Positions 33,946 to 43,276 of a stretch of 64,000 nt of DNA are shown here, in pieces. The notes below the pieces were generated by a model. It was not told the DNA's origin and searched no databases. It saw only the letters and a list, made by a program, of their open reading frames with translations. How positions within the stretch are numbered: the first letter of the stretch is position 1; the number at the start of each line of letters is the position of its first letter. Origin of the DNA: Catenuloplanes niger (GTDB lineage Bacteria; Actinomycetota; Actinomycetes; Mycobacteriales; Micromonosporaceae); NCBI RefSeq assembly GCF_031458255.1, contig NZ_JAVDYC010000001.1, forward strand, positions 6,147,001 to 6,211,000, given 5' to 3'. The position numbers and the translations under genes are program-made.

Positions 33946-35202
33946 CTACGGGCGGACCGGTGGGCCGGAGCGTGTGGGCAGCCGGGCCGCGACCGTGAAA
34001 CCGCCGCCGTCGGACGGCGTGGCGGTGAAGGTGCCGCCGAGCGCCTGGGCCCGTTCCCGCATGCCCAGCAGTCCGTGGCCGGGGCCGCGGGCCGGTGCGG
34101 TGTGCGGCGCGGGCGCGGGGCCGTTGGCGACCGTGACGTGCAGGCTGTCCTCGGCGGACCGCACGCTGACCCGCACCGCCGCGCCGGGCGCGTGCCGGCC
34201 GGCGTTGGCGACGGCCTCCTGGACGATGCGGTACGCGGCCAGCGAGACCGGCTCCGGCGGGGCCGGGTCCGCCGCGCCCGTGTCCAGCGTGATCGGCATG
34301 CCGGCGTCGGCCGCGGTGGCGATCAGCGTGGGCAGGTCGGCCAGGGTGGGCTGGGGCGCGCGCTGCGGGTCGTCGCGGTTGGTGCGGAGGACGCCGAGCA
34401 GGCGGCGCATGTCGGTGAGGGTGTCGCGGGCGGCGTCGGCGATCGCGGTGAACTCGTCCCGGGCCGGGCCGGGGAGCGCGGCGAGTCGGTACGGGGCGGT
34501 CTCGGCACGGACGGCGATCATGGACATGTGGTGGGCGACCACGTCGTGCATCTCCCGGGCGATCCGGGTGCGTTCCTCGAGGACGGCACGCTGGGCGCGG
34601 GCGAGGTCGGTGATCTCCTCCTGCGCCTCCAGGATCCGCTCGACGCGGGTGCGGCGGCGCACCTGGTCGCCGAGGAGCAGGACCCCGGCCAGCGGCAGCC
34701 AGACCTGGATGCCGGTGCCGCCCGGCGCGTGCAGGAGGCAGGGGAGCGCGGCGAGCACGGCGATCCACGCCGTGATGCCGGCGGAGGTGCGTGCGGCGGC
34801 CACGCCGAGGACCAGCACGACCACCGCCATCTGGATCACCGGCCAGGGCCACGCGCCGGATGTGCGGTCCAGCCACAGCGTGCTGGTGAACGCGCCGGCG
34901 TAGGCGATCCGCCACGCGATCAGCGGGCGCCACAGGACGAACAGCAGCGGCGCCGTGGCCCCCAGGGACAGCAGCGTCGCCTCGGCCGCGCCGAAGGGTG
35001 CGCGGCTCGTCTGGAAGTCGGCCACGCAGACGACGGTCAGGACCGCGATCGCCAGCACACCCGGCGGTGCGAGCCAGGGCTGCAGCCGGGCCGGCAGCGT
35101 GCCCGGTGCGGGGGCCGCGGTGGGGAAGTCGGCGCCGGCCAGCAACCGGGCGAGGTCGCGCAGCGGGGTGAGCCTGCGCCGGGGTGCGGGTGTCGCGGGC
35201 AC
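33946..35202 (-). CDS. DesK/NarX-type sensor histidine kinase (orphan)
   Basis: A 418-residue membrane sensor. Several hydrophobic segments span about residues 50-190, then the phospho-acceptor box TRIAREMHDVVAHHMSMIAV (HisKA_3, about 213-232) and the ATPase N box AYRIVQEAVANAGRHAPG with GHGLLGMRERAQALGG. The GTG start at 35202 has no ribosome site but a TACTCT -10 element 6 nt upstream (35209-35214), so the transcript is probably leaderless. No response regulator gene adjoins it. It faces an ABC exporter operon and may sense envelope-active compounds. Confidence 0.85.
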   Translation of the reverse strand: MPATPAPRRRLTPLRDLARLLAGADFPTAAPAPGTLPARLQPWLAPPGVLAIAVLTVVCVADFQTSRAPFGAAEATLLSLGATAPLLFVLWRPLIAWRIAYAGAFTSTLWLDRTSGAWPWPVIQMAVVVLVLGVAAARTSAGITAWIAVLAALPCLLHAPGGTGIQVWLPLAGVLLLGDQVRRRTRVERILEAQEEITDLARAQRAVLEERTRIAREMHDVVAHHMSMIAVRAETAPYRLAALPGPARDEFTAIADAARDTLTDMRRLLGVLRTNRDDPQRAPQPTLADLPTLIATAADAGMPITLDTGAADPAPPEPVSLAAYRIVQEAVANAGRHAPGAAVRVSVRSAEDSLHVTVANGPAPAPHTAPARGPGHGLLGMRERAQALGGTFTATPSDGGGFTVAARLPTRSGPPVRP

Positions 35203-35249
35203 GTGCGCAGAGTATCCGCCGGCCCCGGCGGCGTCGTGGCACTCCGGTA

Positions 35250-35267
35250 GTCATACCCGGGTATGAC
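35250..35267. promoter_or_regulatory. Perfect 18-bp palindrome, probable operator
   Basis: GTCATACCCGGGTATGAC lies in the 283-nt gap between the divergent histidine kinase and ABC exporter operon, just upstream of the kinase -10 element. A dimeric regulator controlling both is likely. Confidence 0.6.
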
Positions 35268-35485
35268 GCCGGCCCGGCGGAAACGGGCCCGATCGACCGG
35301 AGGGACCGCCCCGGCGGTACGGGTGAGCCCGCGCTCCGACTTTCGGCAGAGGCGGCCCGGCCGGTTTCTGGCCCCGTGGGGTGATGCGGCCCGGCCGCCG
35401 CGCCCACGATGCTTCGCCGCCGGACGCCCGCTACCGAGCGACCGGATGCACCACCGACGCACCGCCACCGAAGGGAAAGTCGACG

Positions 35486-36217
35486 ATGATTCTCGCCTGC
35501 GAGGCACGTGACCTGGTGAAGGTCTACGGCCGCGGCGACACCGCCGTCCGCGCACTGGACGGCGTCTCCGTAGGGTTCGGCCGCGCCGAGTTCACCGCGA
35601 TCATGGGCCCGTCCGGTTCCGGGAAGTCGACGCTGATGCACTGCCTGGCCGGCCTCGACCGGGCCACCAGCGGCGCCGTGATGCTCGGCGACGTGGACCT
35701 CACCCGCCAACCCGACAAGATCCTCACCAAGGTACGCCGGGAACGGATCGGATTCGTCTTCCAAGCCTTCAACCTGCTCCCCCAACTCACCGCCGCCCAG
35801 AACATCACCCTCCCCCTCGACCTGTCCGGCACCACACCCGACCCGGCACTGTTCGGCCGCCTCGTCGACGTCCTCGGCCTCCGCGACCGCCTCCGCCACC
35901 GCCCCAGCGAACTCTCCGGCGGCCAGCAACAACGCGTCGCACTCGCCCGCGCCCTCGTCTCCCGCCCCGAAGCCGTCTTCGCCGACGAACCCACCGGCAA
36001 CCTCGACTCCCGCACCGGCACCGAAGTCCTCTCCTTCCTCCGCAACGCCGTCCGCGAATACGGCCAAACCGTCGTCATGGTCACCCACGACCCCATCGCC
36101 GCCTCCTACGCCGACCGCGTCGTCATGCTCGCCGACGGCCGCATCTCCGGCGAGATCCTGCACCCCACCCGCGAATCCGTCACCGACGCCCTCCACCACC
36201 TGGCCGGCGCCCGATGA
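35486..36217 (+). CDS. MacB/LolD-type ABC transporter ATP-binding protein
   Basis: A 243-residue ATPase: Walker A IMGPSGSGKSTLMHCLAGLD (about 44-63), Q-loop FVFQAFNLLPQLT, signature LSGGQQQRVALARAL, Walker B AVFADEPTGNLD and switch His in VMVTHDP. ATG 35486 follows AGGGAAA. Its stop overlaps the start of the FtsX-like permease gene by 4 nt. Such pairs export peptides or lipids, or act as antibiotic resistance pumps. Confidence 0.9.
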   Translation: MILACEARDLVKVYGRGDTAVRALDGVSVGFGRAEFTAIMGPSGSGKSTLMHCLAGLDRATSGAVMLGDVDLTRQPDKILTKVRRERIGFVFQAFNLLPQLTAAQNITLPLDLSGTTPDPALFGRLVDVLGLRDRLRHRPSELSGGQQQRVALARALVSRPEAVFADEPTGNLDSRTGTEVLSFLRNAVREYGQTVVMVTHDPIAASYADRVVMLADGRISGEILHPTRESVTDALHHLAGAR

Positions 36218-38766
36218 CCGTCCTGCGCACCCAACTCGCCGGCCTCACCCGCCGCCCCGCCCGCCTCCTCCTCACCGGCCTCGCACTGATCGTCGCCGCC
36301 ACCGTCGTCTTCGGCACCGTCCTCGCCCAACGCATCACCCACCAGACCATCCTGGACACCTTCAGTGGCACGTCCGCCGCCGCGGACATCGTGGTCGGCG
36401 ACGGGACCGGCACGTCGGCGGCGGCGCTGGACGTGGTGCGGCGGACGCGCGGCGTCGAGTCGGCCACGGCGCGCAACGAGGCGTTCTACGACGTACCCGC
36501 GGCGTCCGGCTCCTGGCTGACGGTCACCGGCGACCCCGGGAGCGGGCCGCTGTCCGAGGTCACGCTCGCCGAGGGGACCTATCCAGCGGCGCCGGGCCAG
36601 ATCGCGGTCACGTCCCGCACGGCCGAACGGATGGGGCTGGTCGTCGGCGGCACGGTGCAGGTCCGGGCCGACTCGACGGCGCCGCCGCGCACGCTCACCG
36701 TCACCGGCATCGTGCGGCCCGCGGCCGGCGAGGGCTTCGCCGGCCGCGCCTACACCACGAGCGACCTGGTCGACGCGATGCTCACGGCCGACGGCGCGGC
36801 GTCCATGTCCAGCCGGATCGAGGTGCACCTCGCACCCGGCGCCGACCCGGCCACGGTCGCCGGCGAGCTGCGCCGCACCCTGCCACGGGTGCCGGACCAG
36901 GGCGGCGGTGGGACGCTGACCGCGGGCGGGCAGCAGTCGTCCACGCTGGTCACGCCGGATGTGGTGCTCGGCGCCGAGCTGCGCGACCGGGAGGCCCGGG
37001 ACGCCGCCGCCTCGATGGACGAGCTGTTCTACCTGGTCGGCCTGTTCGTCGCGATCGCGGCCGCGGCGGCCGCGCTGGTCGCCACGGCCACGTTCCGGAT
37101 CGTGTTCGCGCAGCGCATGCGGCAGTTGGCGCTGCTGCGCGCGATCGGTGCCGGGCGCGGCGCGCTGACCCGGGCTCTCGCGGTCGAGGGCGCGCTCACC
37201 GGCCTGGTCGCGGGCGGGACCGGCGTGCTGATCGCCTACCTGCTCGGTCTCGCGGCCGGGCCGGCGGCGCGCGTGTTCCTGGACGCCGAGATCGCGTCGC
37301 CGGGCCTGCCGGCCGTACCCGCGCTGCTGGTCGTCCTCGGCACGACGCTGATCGCGCTGGTCGCGGTGCTGTCCCCGGCCGTGAACGCCGGCCGGGTGTC
37401 GCCGCTGGAGGCGCTGCGCAGCGCGTCCGTCACCGGGGCGCGGAGCGCGCTCGGCCGGGGCCGGTGGGCGTTCGGCCTGGTCCTCACGGTGCTGGCGGTG
37501 CTGCTGCTCGGGCTCGCGATCGCGAGCCTGCCCACGCCGGACGTGCCGGACAGCGGCAGCCCGGAGCTGGCGATGACCGCGACCGTCGCGGCCGGCACGC
37601 TCGCGTTCTTCTCGCTGATCGTGCTCGGCCCGACGATCCTGCGGCCGGTGCTGTGGCTGGTCGGCCTGCCGCTGCGCGCGTTCGGCCCGGCCGGGCGGCT
37701 CGCGGTCGGCGGGGTCGGCGGCGCGCCGAGACGGGCCGCGTCGGTCAGCGTCGTGGTCGCGCTCGCGGTGACGCTGACCGCGGCCGCGCTGATCGCGCTG
37801 TCCACCACGCGGATCACCATGGACCAGGAGCTGGCGTTGAGCGCGCCCGCGGACCTGCAGATCGCGGCGCCGGAGGGGGCGTCGATCCCGGTCGGCGCGC
37901 TCGAGACCGCACCGGAGCTGACCGGCGTGCTGCCGTTCCGGGTGGCCGAGGTGGCGTCCGGCCCGTCGACGTTCACCGTGGCCGACCTGCCGCTGGCGTC
38001 GCTGCCGACCAGCGACGACATCCGGGTCACGCGGGGCGCGCTGGGCGACGCCGGGCCGGGGCGGGCGATCGCGTCGGACTGGTCGGCGGGTTTCCTCGAG
38101 GCCGGGTACGGCCAGGAGATCACGCTGAGCCGGAACGGCAGGAGCGTGACCGTGACCGTGGTGGCGACCGTCGGCGGGCTGCCGATGGAGTCGATGCTGC
38201 TGCTCGACCCGGCCGACCTGACCGCGCTCGGCACGGCGCCGGAGCCGACCGTGGTGCTGGCCGACGCGGCCGGCGATCGCAGCGCCGCGGTCCGGGCCGC
38301 GCGGGCGATCGTCCCGGGCGGCGGTGTCACCGTGCTCGCGGACGAGCGCGACGACCTCGCGGCGCAGCTGCTGCTGATCACCGCGGCCGCGCTCGGCCTG
38401 GTCGGGATGACCGTGCTGGTGGCGGTGGTCGGGGTGGGCACCACCACCGCGCTGTCCGTCGTGGAACGGCTGCGCGAGGCCGGCCTGCTGCGGGCGGTCG
38501 GCATGAGCCGCGGGCGGCTGCGGGCGACGCTGCTGCTGGAGGCCTCGCTCTACGGCGTGGTCGGCGCGCTGCTCGGCCTGGCGCTGGCGGTCCCGTTCGC
38601 GTGGCTGATGCTCACCGCGGCCGGGCTGGACGCGCCGCTCGCGCTGCCCTGGGGTCAGCTGGCGCTGGTGATCCTCGTCCTGGGCCTGCTCACCGCCGTG
38701 TCGGGCGTCCTCCCCGCCCGCCGCGCCGCCCGGGTCAGCCCGACCGTCGCGCTGGCGATGGACTGA
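36214..38766 (+). CDS. FtsX-like ABC transporter permease
   Basis: An 850-residue membrane protein with an N-terminal transmembrane helix (about 16-36), a large extracellular domain, and two FtsX permease modules: one near residues 270-400 and one at the C-terminus (TAAALGLVGMTVLVAVVGVG, LLRAVGMSRGRLRATLLLEA). Partner of the preceding ATPase. The duplicated permease layout is that of actinobacterial MacB-like exporters. Confidence 0.88.
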   Translation: MTVLRTQLAGLTRRPARLLLTGLALIVAATVVFGTVLAQRITHQTILDTFSGTSAAADIVVGDGTGTSAAALDVVRRTRGVESATARNEAFYDVPAASGSWLTVTGDPGSGPLSEVTLAEGTYPAAPGQIAVTSRTAERMGLVVGGTVQVRADSTAPPRTLTVTGIVRPAAGEGFAGRAYTTSDLVDAMLTADGAASMSSRIEVHLAPGADPATVAGELRRTLPRVPDQGGGGTLTAGGQQSSTLVTPDVVLGAELRDREARDAAASMDELFYLVGLFVAIAAAAAALVATATFRIVFAQRMRQLALLRAIGAGRGALTRALAVEGALTGLVAGGTGVLIAYLLGLAAGPAARVFLDAEIASPGLPAVPALLVVLGTTLIALVAVLSPAVNAGRVSPLEALRSASVTGARSALGRGRWAFGLVLTVLAVLLLGLAIASLPTPDVPDSGSPELAMTATVAAGTLAFFSLIVLGPTILRPVLWLVGLPLRAFGPAGRLAVGGVGGAPRRAASVSVVVALAVTLTAAALIALSTTRITMDQELALSAPADLQIAAPEGASIPVGALETAPELTGVLPFRVAEVASGPSTFTVADLPLASLPTSDDIRVTRGALGDAGPGRAIASDWSAGFLEAGYGQEITLSRNGRSVTVTVVATVGGLPMESMLLLDPADLTALGTAPEPTVVLADAAGDRSAAVRAARAIVPGGGVTVLADERDDLAAQLLLITAAALGLVGMTVLVAVVGVGTTTALSVVERLREAGLLRAVGMSRGRLRATLLLEASLYGVVGALLGLALAVPFAWLMLTAAGLDAPLALPWGQLALVILVLGLLTAVSGVLPARRAARVSPTVALAMD

Positions 38767-38775
38767 CCCGCGCGG

Positions 38776-38813
38776 CCGGTACGGGCCCGTGGGCGCGGGC
38801 GGGCCCGTACCGG
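38776..38813. terminator. Bidirectional hairpin terminator
   Basis: Perfect 14-bp stem (38776-38789 with 38800-38813) between the convergent permease and glucanase genes. Confidence 0.8.
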
Positions 38814-39782
38814 TCAGGCGCCGGTGATCAGGTGTTTCGCGAGGGCCGGGTCGAACGTGCCGGCCGGCGTCGCCGGGGCGACGCCGCATGTACCGTCGGA
38901 GTTGCCCGGGTTCTTGATCCAGAGTTGCAGGGCCGCGCGGTCGGTGGTCGCGCGGGCGCCGACGCGGCGGCCGGCCGGATTGCACCAGCCGTCCCCGGAG
39001 CCGTTGCCGTTGCGGCTGGTGTCGATCACGTACGGCGCCGCGGTGCCGAGCCGATCCTGGATCATGCCGGCGTAGTCCGTGGCCCACGCGGTGTCGACGT
39101 AGTTGGAGACGTTGACCGCGAAGCCACGGACCCGGGTGATCCCGGCCGCCTTCAGCCGCTGCGCGATGACGGTCGGCGTCACCCACTTCGGGTTCGCCGC
39201 GTCCAGGTACGCCCAGGTGTTCGGCGCCTTCTCGGCGAACATCCGGCCGGCGAAGTTGAGCAGCGTGTTCCGCTCCGCGATCTGGGCCGCGGTCATGCAC
39301 TCGAAGTCGCCGAGCGAGTCCGGCTCGATGACCACGATCGCCGGGCGGTCACCGATCGCGGCCGCGAACGTCGAGATCCACTCCATGTACGCCGCGGCGT
39401 TCGCGGCGCCGCCGGCCGACTCCTCGCCGCACGCGTCCCGGCCGGGCAGGTTGTACGCGACCAGTACCGGCAGCCGGTCGCCGGCGTCGGCCGCGGTGCC
39501 GGTGTAGGCCGCGACGGCCGGGCCGATCCGCGCGTCGCTGGTGCCGGTGAACCAGCGGGCCATCGGCGCGCCGGCGATGTTCGCCCGGATCGACGCGGCG
39601 TCCGGATGCGTGGGGTTGGCGGCGACCCAGCGCGCGGACGGCGACGCGGGATTGACGAACAGCCCGTTCGTGATCGCGAACGGGTCACCGGCGACCGCGG
39701 CGTCCGCGGTCATCAGAGGGCCGGTGGCGAGCGCACCCGCGGCCACTCCGACGGTGACGGCTATCGACATCAATCGGCGCAT
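38814..39782 (-). CDS. Secreted GH6 endoglucanase/cellobiohydrolase
   Basis: A 322-residue exported enzyme. Signal peptide about residues 1-28 (ends TADAAVA). GH6 motifs: the catalytic-acid region YNLPGRDACGEESAGG and VIEPDSLGDFECM, then YVIDTSRNGNGSG and the cysteine pair around WCNPAGRRVG and GTCGVAP. No cellulose-binding module, so it is a bare catalytic domain. It hydrolyses beta-1,4-glucan. Confidence 0.9.
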   Translation of the reverse strand: MRRLMSIAVTVGVAAGALATGPLMTADAAVAGDPFAITNGLFVNPASPSARWVAANPTHPDAASIRANIAGAPMARWFTGTSDARIGPAVAAYTGTAADAGDRLPVLVAYNLPGRDACGEESAGGAANAAAYMEWISTFAAAIGDRPAIVVIEPDSLGDFECMTAAQIAERNTLLNFAGRMFAEKAPNTWAYLDAANPKWVTPTVIAQRLKAAGITRVRGFAVNVSNYVDTAWATDYAGMIQDRLGTAAPYVIDTSRNGNGSGDGWCNPAGRRVGARATTDRAALQLWIKNPGNSDGTCGVAPATPAGTFDPALAKHLITGA

Positions 39783-39836
39783 GGCCGCGACCTTAGCCCT
39801 CCCCGGGGCCGGTGCCGCCGGTGCCCCCGGTGAAGA

Positions 39837-41063
39837 TCACCCGTTGAGCGCGGTCTGTTTCGCCCGGATCGCGGCGAACATCGGGTCGGTCAGGCGGCCC
39901 TCCAACGGGCACGGATCCTGCGCGGACACCGGGTCGTGGAGCACCACGCCCCAGACGTTGACGCCGGCCACGCCGGGGCGGGCCAGGTACGCGTCCAGTT
40001 TCTGGGTGATCACCGAGGCCCGGCCGGTGAGCGTGGTGCGGCAGCCGGACGCCGCGGCCCGCAGCCCGGACTCGCCGATGATCAGGGGCTTGCCGATCGA
40101 CTGCATCCGCGCGAGCACCGGGGCGAGGTGCCCGGTCACGATCGCGTTGCTGTTCTGCCAGTCGTACTCGTACTCGTGGATCGACGCGATGTCGACCTCC
40201 GGACCGGCGTGCAGGTAGGCGAAGTCGGACGTGCCGTAGAACGCCTGGTACATCGTGCCGGTCGCGACCAGATGGTTCGGGTCCGCGGCCTTGACCGCGG
40301 CCGCGGCCTCGTCGAAGAACGCCTTGATGATCGCGTCGGCCACGATCCGGTCCAGCACCGGCAGCCCGTACGGCCGGAACGCCCAGGTCCTGGTCACCGT
40401 GTTCGGCGCGAGCTGCGCGAAATAGGAGTCCAGCTGCGCGTCGGTCCACGGCACGCCGCCGTTGTCGCAGCCGCTCATGCCGAACGCGTTGAGGCCGGCG
40501 AACGTGAAGGGGCGCCCGCCGAGCATCAGCCGCGAGCCGGAACGGGTGACGAAACCCGGACCCCCGCCGATCCGGTACGTGTCCACCTCCAGGAACCGGT
40601 CGCAGCCGCCGTCGCCGTACTCGTTGAGGAAGCGGAACGAGATCGAATGACTGCCCGCGCCCCACGACCCGGTCCACCGGTAGTCGCGCCACGCGCCGGT
40701 CACCGCGGTCCGGCCGACCACCGTGCCGTCGACCGCGACCTCCATCCGCGGCGCCGCGTCCGTGCTGCCGCAGACGCCGCCCATCGCGCTCACCGACAGC
40801 GTGGTGAACGGCGCGGCCGCGGTGAAGCCGCCGGTCGCGGCCGCGTTGTTCCAGATCGCGAGCGCCCAGCCGCCGGACGCGGCCCGATCCCGGTAGGCGG
40901 ACCCGTACGCCGGGTCGACGGTGAGCGTCTCGGCCTCGAACTGCGTCGCGGCGTGCGCGCCGGAGGCGGGAACGACGACCGCGGCGAGGAGCGCGACACC
41001 GAACGCCGCGACCCTGGCCGACAGCCCCCGTGCCGCCGAACCTGGTCTGATCATGGCGGTCAT
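39837..41063 (-). CDS. Secreted mannanase-like protein with N-terminal CBM, apparently lacking its central catalytic segment
   Basis: A 408-residue exported protein. After a signal peptide (ends SGAHA) comes a carbohydrate-binding beta-sandwich (about 40-170, ATQFEAETLTVDPAYGSAYR), then a GH5-type domain starting RLMLGGRPFTFAGLNAFGMS. From there the frame runs RTWAFRPYGLPVLDRIVADA straight into IIKAFFDEAAAAVKAADPNH; in full-length relatives this point is followed by about 60-70 residues carrying the acid/base Glu of the NEP motif. The nucleophile-type Glu remains (KPLIIGESGL). It is either inactive or has changed function. The deletion is judged from memory of the family. Confidence 0.72.
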   Translation of the reverse strand: MTAMIRPGSAARGLSARVAAFGVALLAAVVVPASGAHAATQFEAETLTVDPAYGSAYRDRAASGGWALAIWNNAAATGGFTAAAPFTTLSVSAMGGVCGSTDAAPRMEVAVDGTVVGRTAVTGAWRDYRWTGSWGAGSHSISFRFLNEYGDGGCDRFLEVDTYRIGGGPGFVTRSGSRLMLGGRPFTFAGLNAFGMSGCDNGGVPWTDAQLDSYFAQLAPNTVTRTWAFRPYGLPVLDRIVADAIIKAFFDEAAAAVKAADPNHLVATGTMYQAFYGTSDFAYLHAGPEVDIASIHEYEYDWQNSNAIVTGHLAPVLARMQSIGKPLIIGESGLRAAASGCRTTLTGRASVITQKLDAYLARPGVAGVNVWGVVLHDPVSAQDPCPLEGRLTDPMFAAIRAKQTALNG

Positions 41064-41115
41064 GCTGCCACGGCACGGCCGGCCCGGTCATTCCCGTCCA
41101 TCGATGGCTCGCGGC

Positions 41116-42243
41116 TCAGCGCGAGTTCGCGATGAATTGCGGATGCTCGATCAGGAACGTGGCCAGTGTGCCGTCCTTCGCGGCCGCGAGCATCCGCAGC
41201 GACTCCGCGTCCAGCTGCTCGGCGCCGGTCTCGGCGGACGTGTTGAACGTACCCGCGTTGGTCTTGATCAGGGTCAGGTCGTTCGCGGCCACGCCCTTGA
41301 GCGTGAAGAAGAAGTCGGCCACCGGCGTGCCACGGGTGTCCAGGATGAACGCCTCACCGGCCGCCGCGACCAGCTCGTTCAGCTTGCCCAGGTCGGTCAG
41401 CACGCCGGACGAGGTCGCCTTCCTGACGATCGCCTTGATCAGCTGCTGCTGGTGCTGCTGCCGCCCGTAGTCGCCGTTGTCCAGGCTCTTCCGGATCCGC
41501 GCGTAGTCCAGCGCCCGGGTGGCGTCCATCGAACGACACCCCGGCTCGTGCACCAGCGGCACGCTGCCCGGCGGCAGCCCTTCCAGCCGGGGCGGATCGA
41601 CCTGGTCGTTGTACCAGCCCTGGACCAGCTTGCCCTTCGCGTCGACGCCCAGGTGAACCGACTCGGCCGGTTCCGCGACGCACATGTCGACACCGCCGAG
41701 CGCGTGCACGATGCTGTGGAACCCACCGAAGTCGATCACCGCCGCGCCGTTGAACTCGATCCCGGTGTGCTTCCGCAGCGTCGCGGCGAGCACCTCGGTG
41801 CCGCGCCCCCGCTTCTCCAGGTCCGTGCCGGGAAGCCGCGAGCCGTAGTAGAACGCAGCGTTGATCTTCTCCGTGGCGCCGGGAAAGCCGAACTCGTCGT
41901 TCGCCGGGATGTCCACCATCCAGTCCCGCGGGATCGAGATCAGATAGGCCTGGTCGTGCGTCTCCGGAACGTGCAACACAATGATCGTGTCAGCCCGGAA
42001 ATCCTGGTCGCCCTCCCGCGCGTCGATGCCGACCAGCAGCATGTTGACCGCCCCGTCGATATCGTTGCCCGCCGGCCGCGCCGCGTCCCCCGTACCCCCG
42101 ATCAGGTCCGTCTGCGTGATCGACTCCTCGGCCTGACTGATCAGCGTCCGGGTGACGGCCAGCGTGCTCCCGCTCCCCACCGACAGCACCAGCCCGAAGC
42201 CCAGCAACAGCCGCGCCCACAGCGGATCCTTCACCCGTTTCAC
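41116..42243 (-). CDS. LCP (LytR-CpsA-Psr) family cell-wall ligase
   Basis: A 375-residue membrane-anchored protein: one N-terminal helix (about 11-33), then the LCP domain with MLLVGIDAREGDQDFRADT, YLISIPRDWMVDIP (conserved Arg), GGVDMCVAEP and DYARIRKSLDNGDYGRQQHQ. LCP enzymes attach teichoic acids, arabinogalactan or other glycopolymers to peptidoglycan from lipid-linked precursors. GTG start, weak ribosome site. Confidence 0.88.
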   Translation of the reverse strand: MKRVKDPLWARLLLGFGLVLSVGSGSTLAVTRTLISQAEESITQTDLIGGTGDAARPAGNDIDGAVNMLLVGIDAREGDQDFRADTIIVLHVPETHDQAYLISIPRDWMVDIPANDEFGFPGATEKINAAFYYGSRLPGTDLEKRGRGTEVLAATLRKHTGIEFNGAAVIDFGGFHSIVHALGGVDMCVAEPAESVHLGVDAKGKLVQGWYNDQVDPPRLEGLPPGSVPLVHEPGCRSMDATRALDYARIRKSLDNGDYGRQQHQQQLIKAIVRKATSSGVLTDLGKLNELVAAAGEAFILDTRGTPVADFFFTLKGVAANDLTLIKTNAGTFNTSAETGAEQLDAESLRMLAAAKDGTLATFLIEHPQFIANSR

Positions 42244-42360
42244 AAACCGAAGACCCGGCCGGCGGTACGCCCGGTGGCAGCTGAGACGTGGGTCACCCGC
42301 CGGATTCCGGCTCAGGCCGGTGGCGGCTCAGCCGTGAGGAGTTGCTCTCCCGCCGAGGAG

Positions 42361-43185
42361 TCAGGCCAGGGCGAGGATGCGGGCCGGGCCGCCGGAGCCC
42401 TGTTCCCAGGGGACGAGGCCGACCACGAGGGTGGCGCCGCGGGCCGGGACGGTGCGCAGGCGCGTCAGGTTCTCGATGCCGTAGCGGTCGGCGCCGAGCA
42501 GGGTGAAGTGGACCGGGTAGTCGGTGGAACGGCCCGGGTCGAGGCTGAGCGTGTCGATGCCGAGGCAGCGGATGTGGCGGGCGCTGAGCAGCCATTCGCA
42601 GGCGTCCGCGCCGAAGCCGGGGAAGTGCATGGTGCCCTGGGCGTCGGCGTTGCGGTAGCGCTGGTTGGCGGCGTGGCGGTCCCAGCCGGTGTGCAGCAGG
42701 ACGGCGGCGCCGGTGGGGATGCGGCCCCACTCGCGTTCCCAGGCGCGCAGGTCGGCGACCGTGAGCACGGTGTCGGGGTCGCCGGCGGCGCGGCGCGCGA
42801 CGCTGATCGTGACGGCGGGCAGGACCAGTTCGTCCGGGGTGAGCTGGGTGGCGGTGCGGCCGCCGGGGACGAAGTGGACCGGGGCGTCGACGTGCGTGCC
42901 GGTGTGTTCGACGATCCGCCACTCCTGCATGTAGTAGCCGTCGTCCGGGATGGCCTTGTACGGGCCGCGGCGCGCCTCCTCACCGGGCGCGAACGTGGGG
43001 AACGTCGTGGTGAACGGGTGCGTCAGGTCCCGCACCGTGTGCCGGCCCGGCACGGCGGCTGCGGCGGCGGCCGGCCGGGCCGGGCCGACGGTGAGCGCGG
43101 CCGCGGCGAGGCCGGTCAGCGCGGCGCGGCGGGACACCGCGGCCTGTGGGGATGCGGCGTGGCGCAGGCATTCCTCGGTGCACAT
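42361..43185 (-). CDS. Exported cyclase-family (kynurenine formamidase-like) hydrolase
   Basis: A 274-residue protein. ATG 43185 has GGGAG 7 nt upstream. Twin-arginine-like leader SRRAALTGLAAAALTV near residues 18-33. The metal site of the family is clear in HTGTHVDAPVHFVPGG, with AVLLHTGWD following and LGIDTLSLDPG near the C-terminus. Members hydrolyse amides such as N-formylkynurenine or cyclic substrates with Zn2+ or Mn2+. The true substrate is unknown. Confidence 0.82.
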   Translation of the reverse strand: MCTEECLRHAASPQAAVSRRAALTGLAAAALTVGPARPAAAAAAVPGRHTVRDLTHPFTTTFPTFAPGEEARRGPYKAIPDDGYYMQEWRIVEHTGTHVDAPVHFVPGGRTATQLTPDELVLPAVTISVARRAAGDPDTVLTVADLRAWEREWGRIPTGAAVLLHTGWDRHAANQRYRNADAQGTMHFPGFGADACEWLLSARHIRCLGIDTLSLDPGRSTDYPVHFTLLGADRYGIENLTRLRTVPARGATLVVGLVPWEQGSGGPARILALA

Positions 43186-43276
43186 CGTGCGACTCCCATC
43201 GTCGGGTCCGCTCTCAATGTGGCGCACCGTGGTAGCAGGGCGGGCACGACACGCCACATCCCGACAGGGTGAAACG

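Noticed and set aside
36106-39300. A 1,064-codon open frame on the minus strand
   Set aside because: It lies opposite the ABC ATPase and permease genes, has Arg/Gly/His/Asp-rich composition and no family signature; it is a GC-bias shadow.
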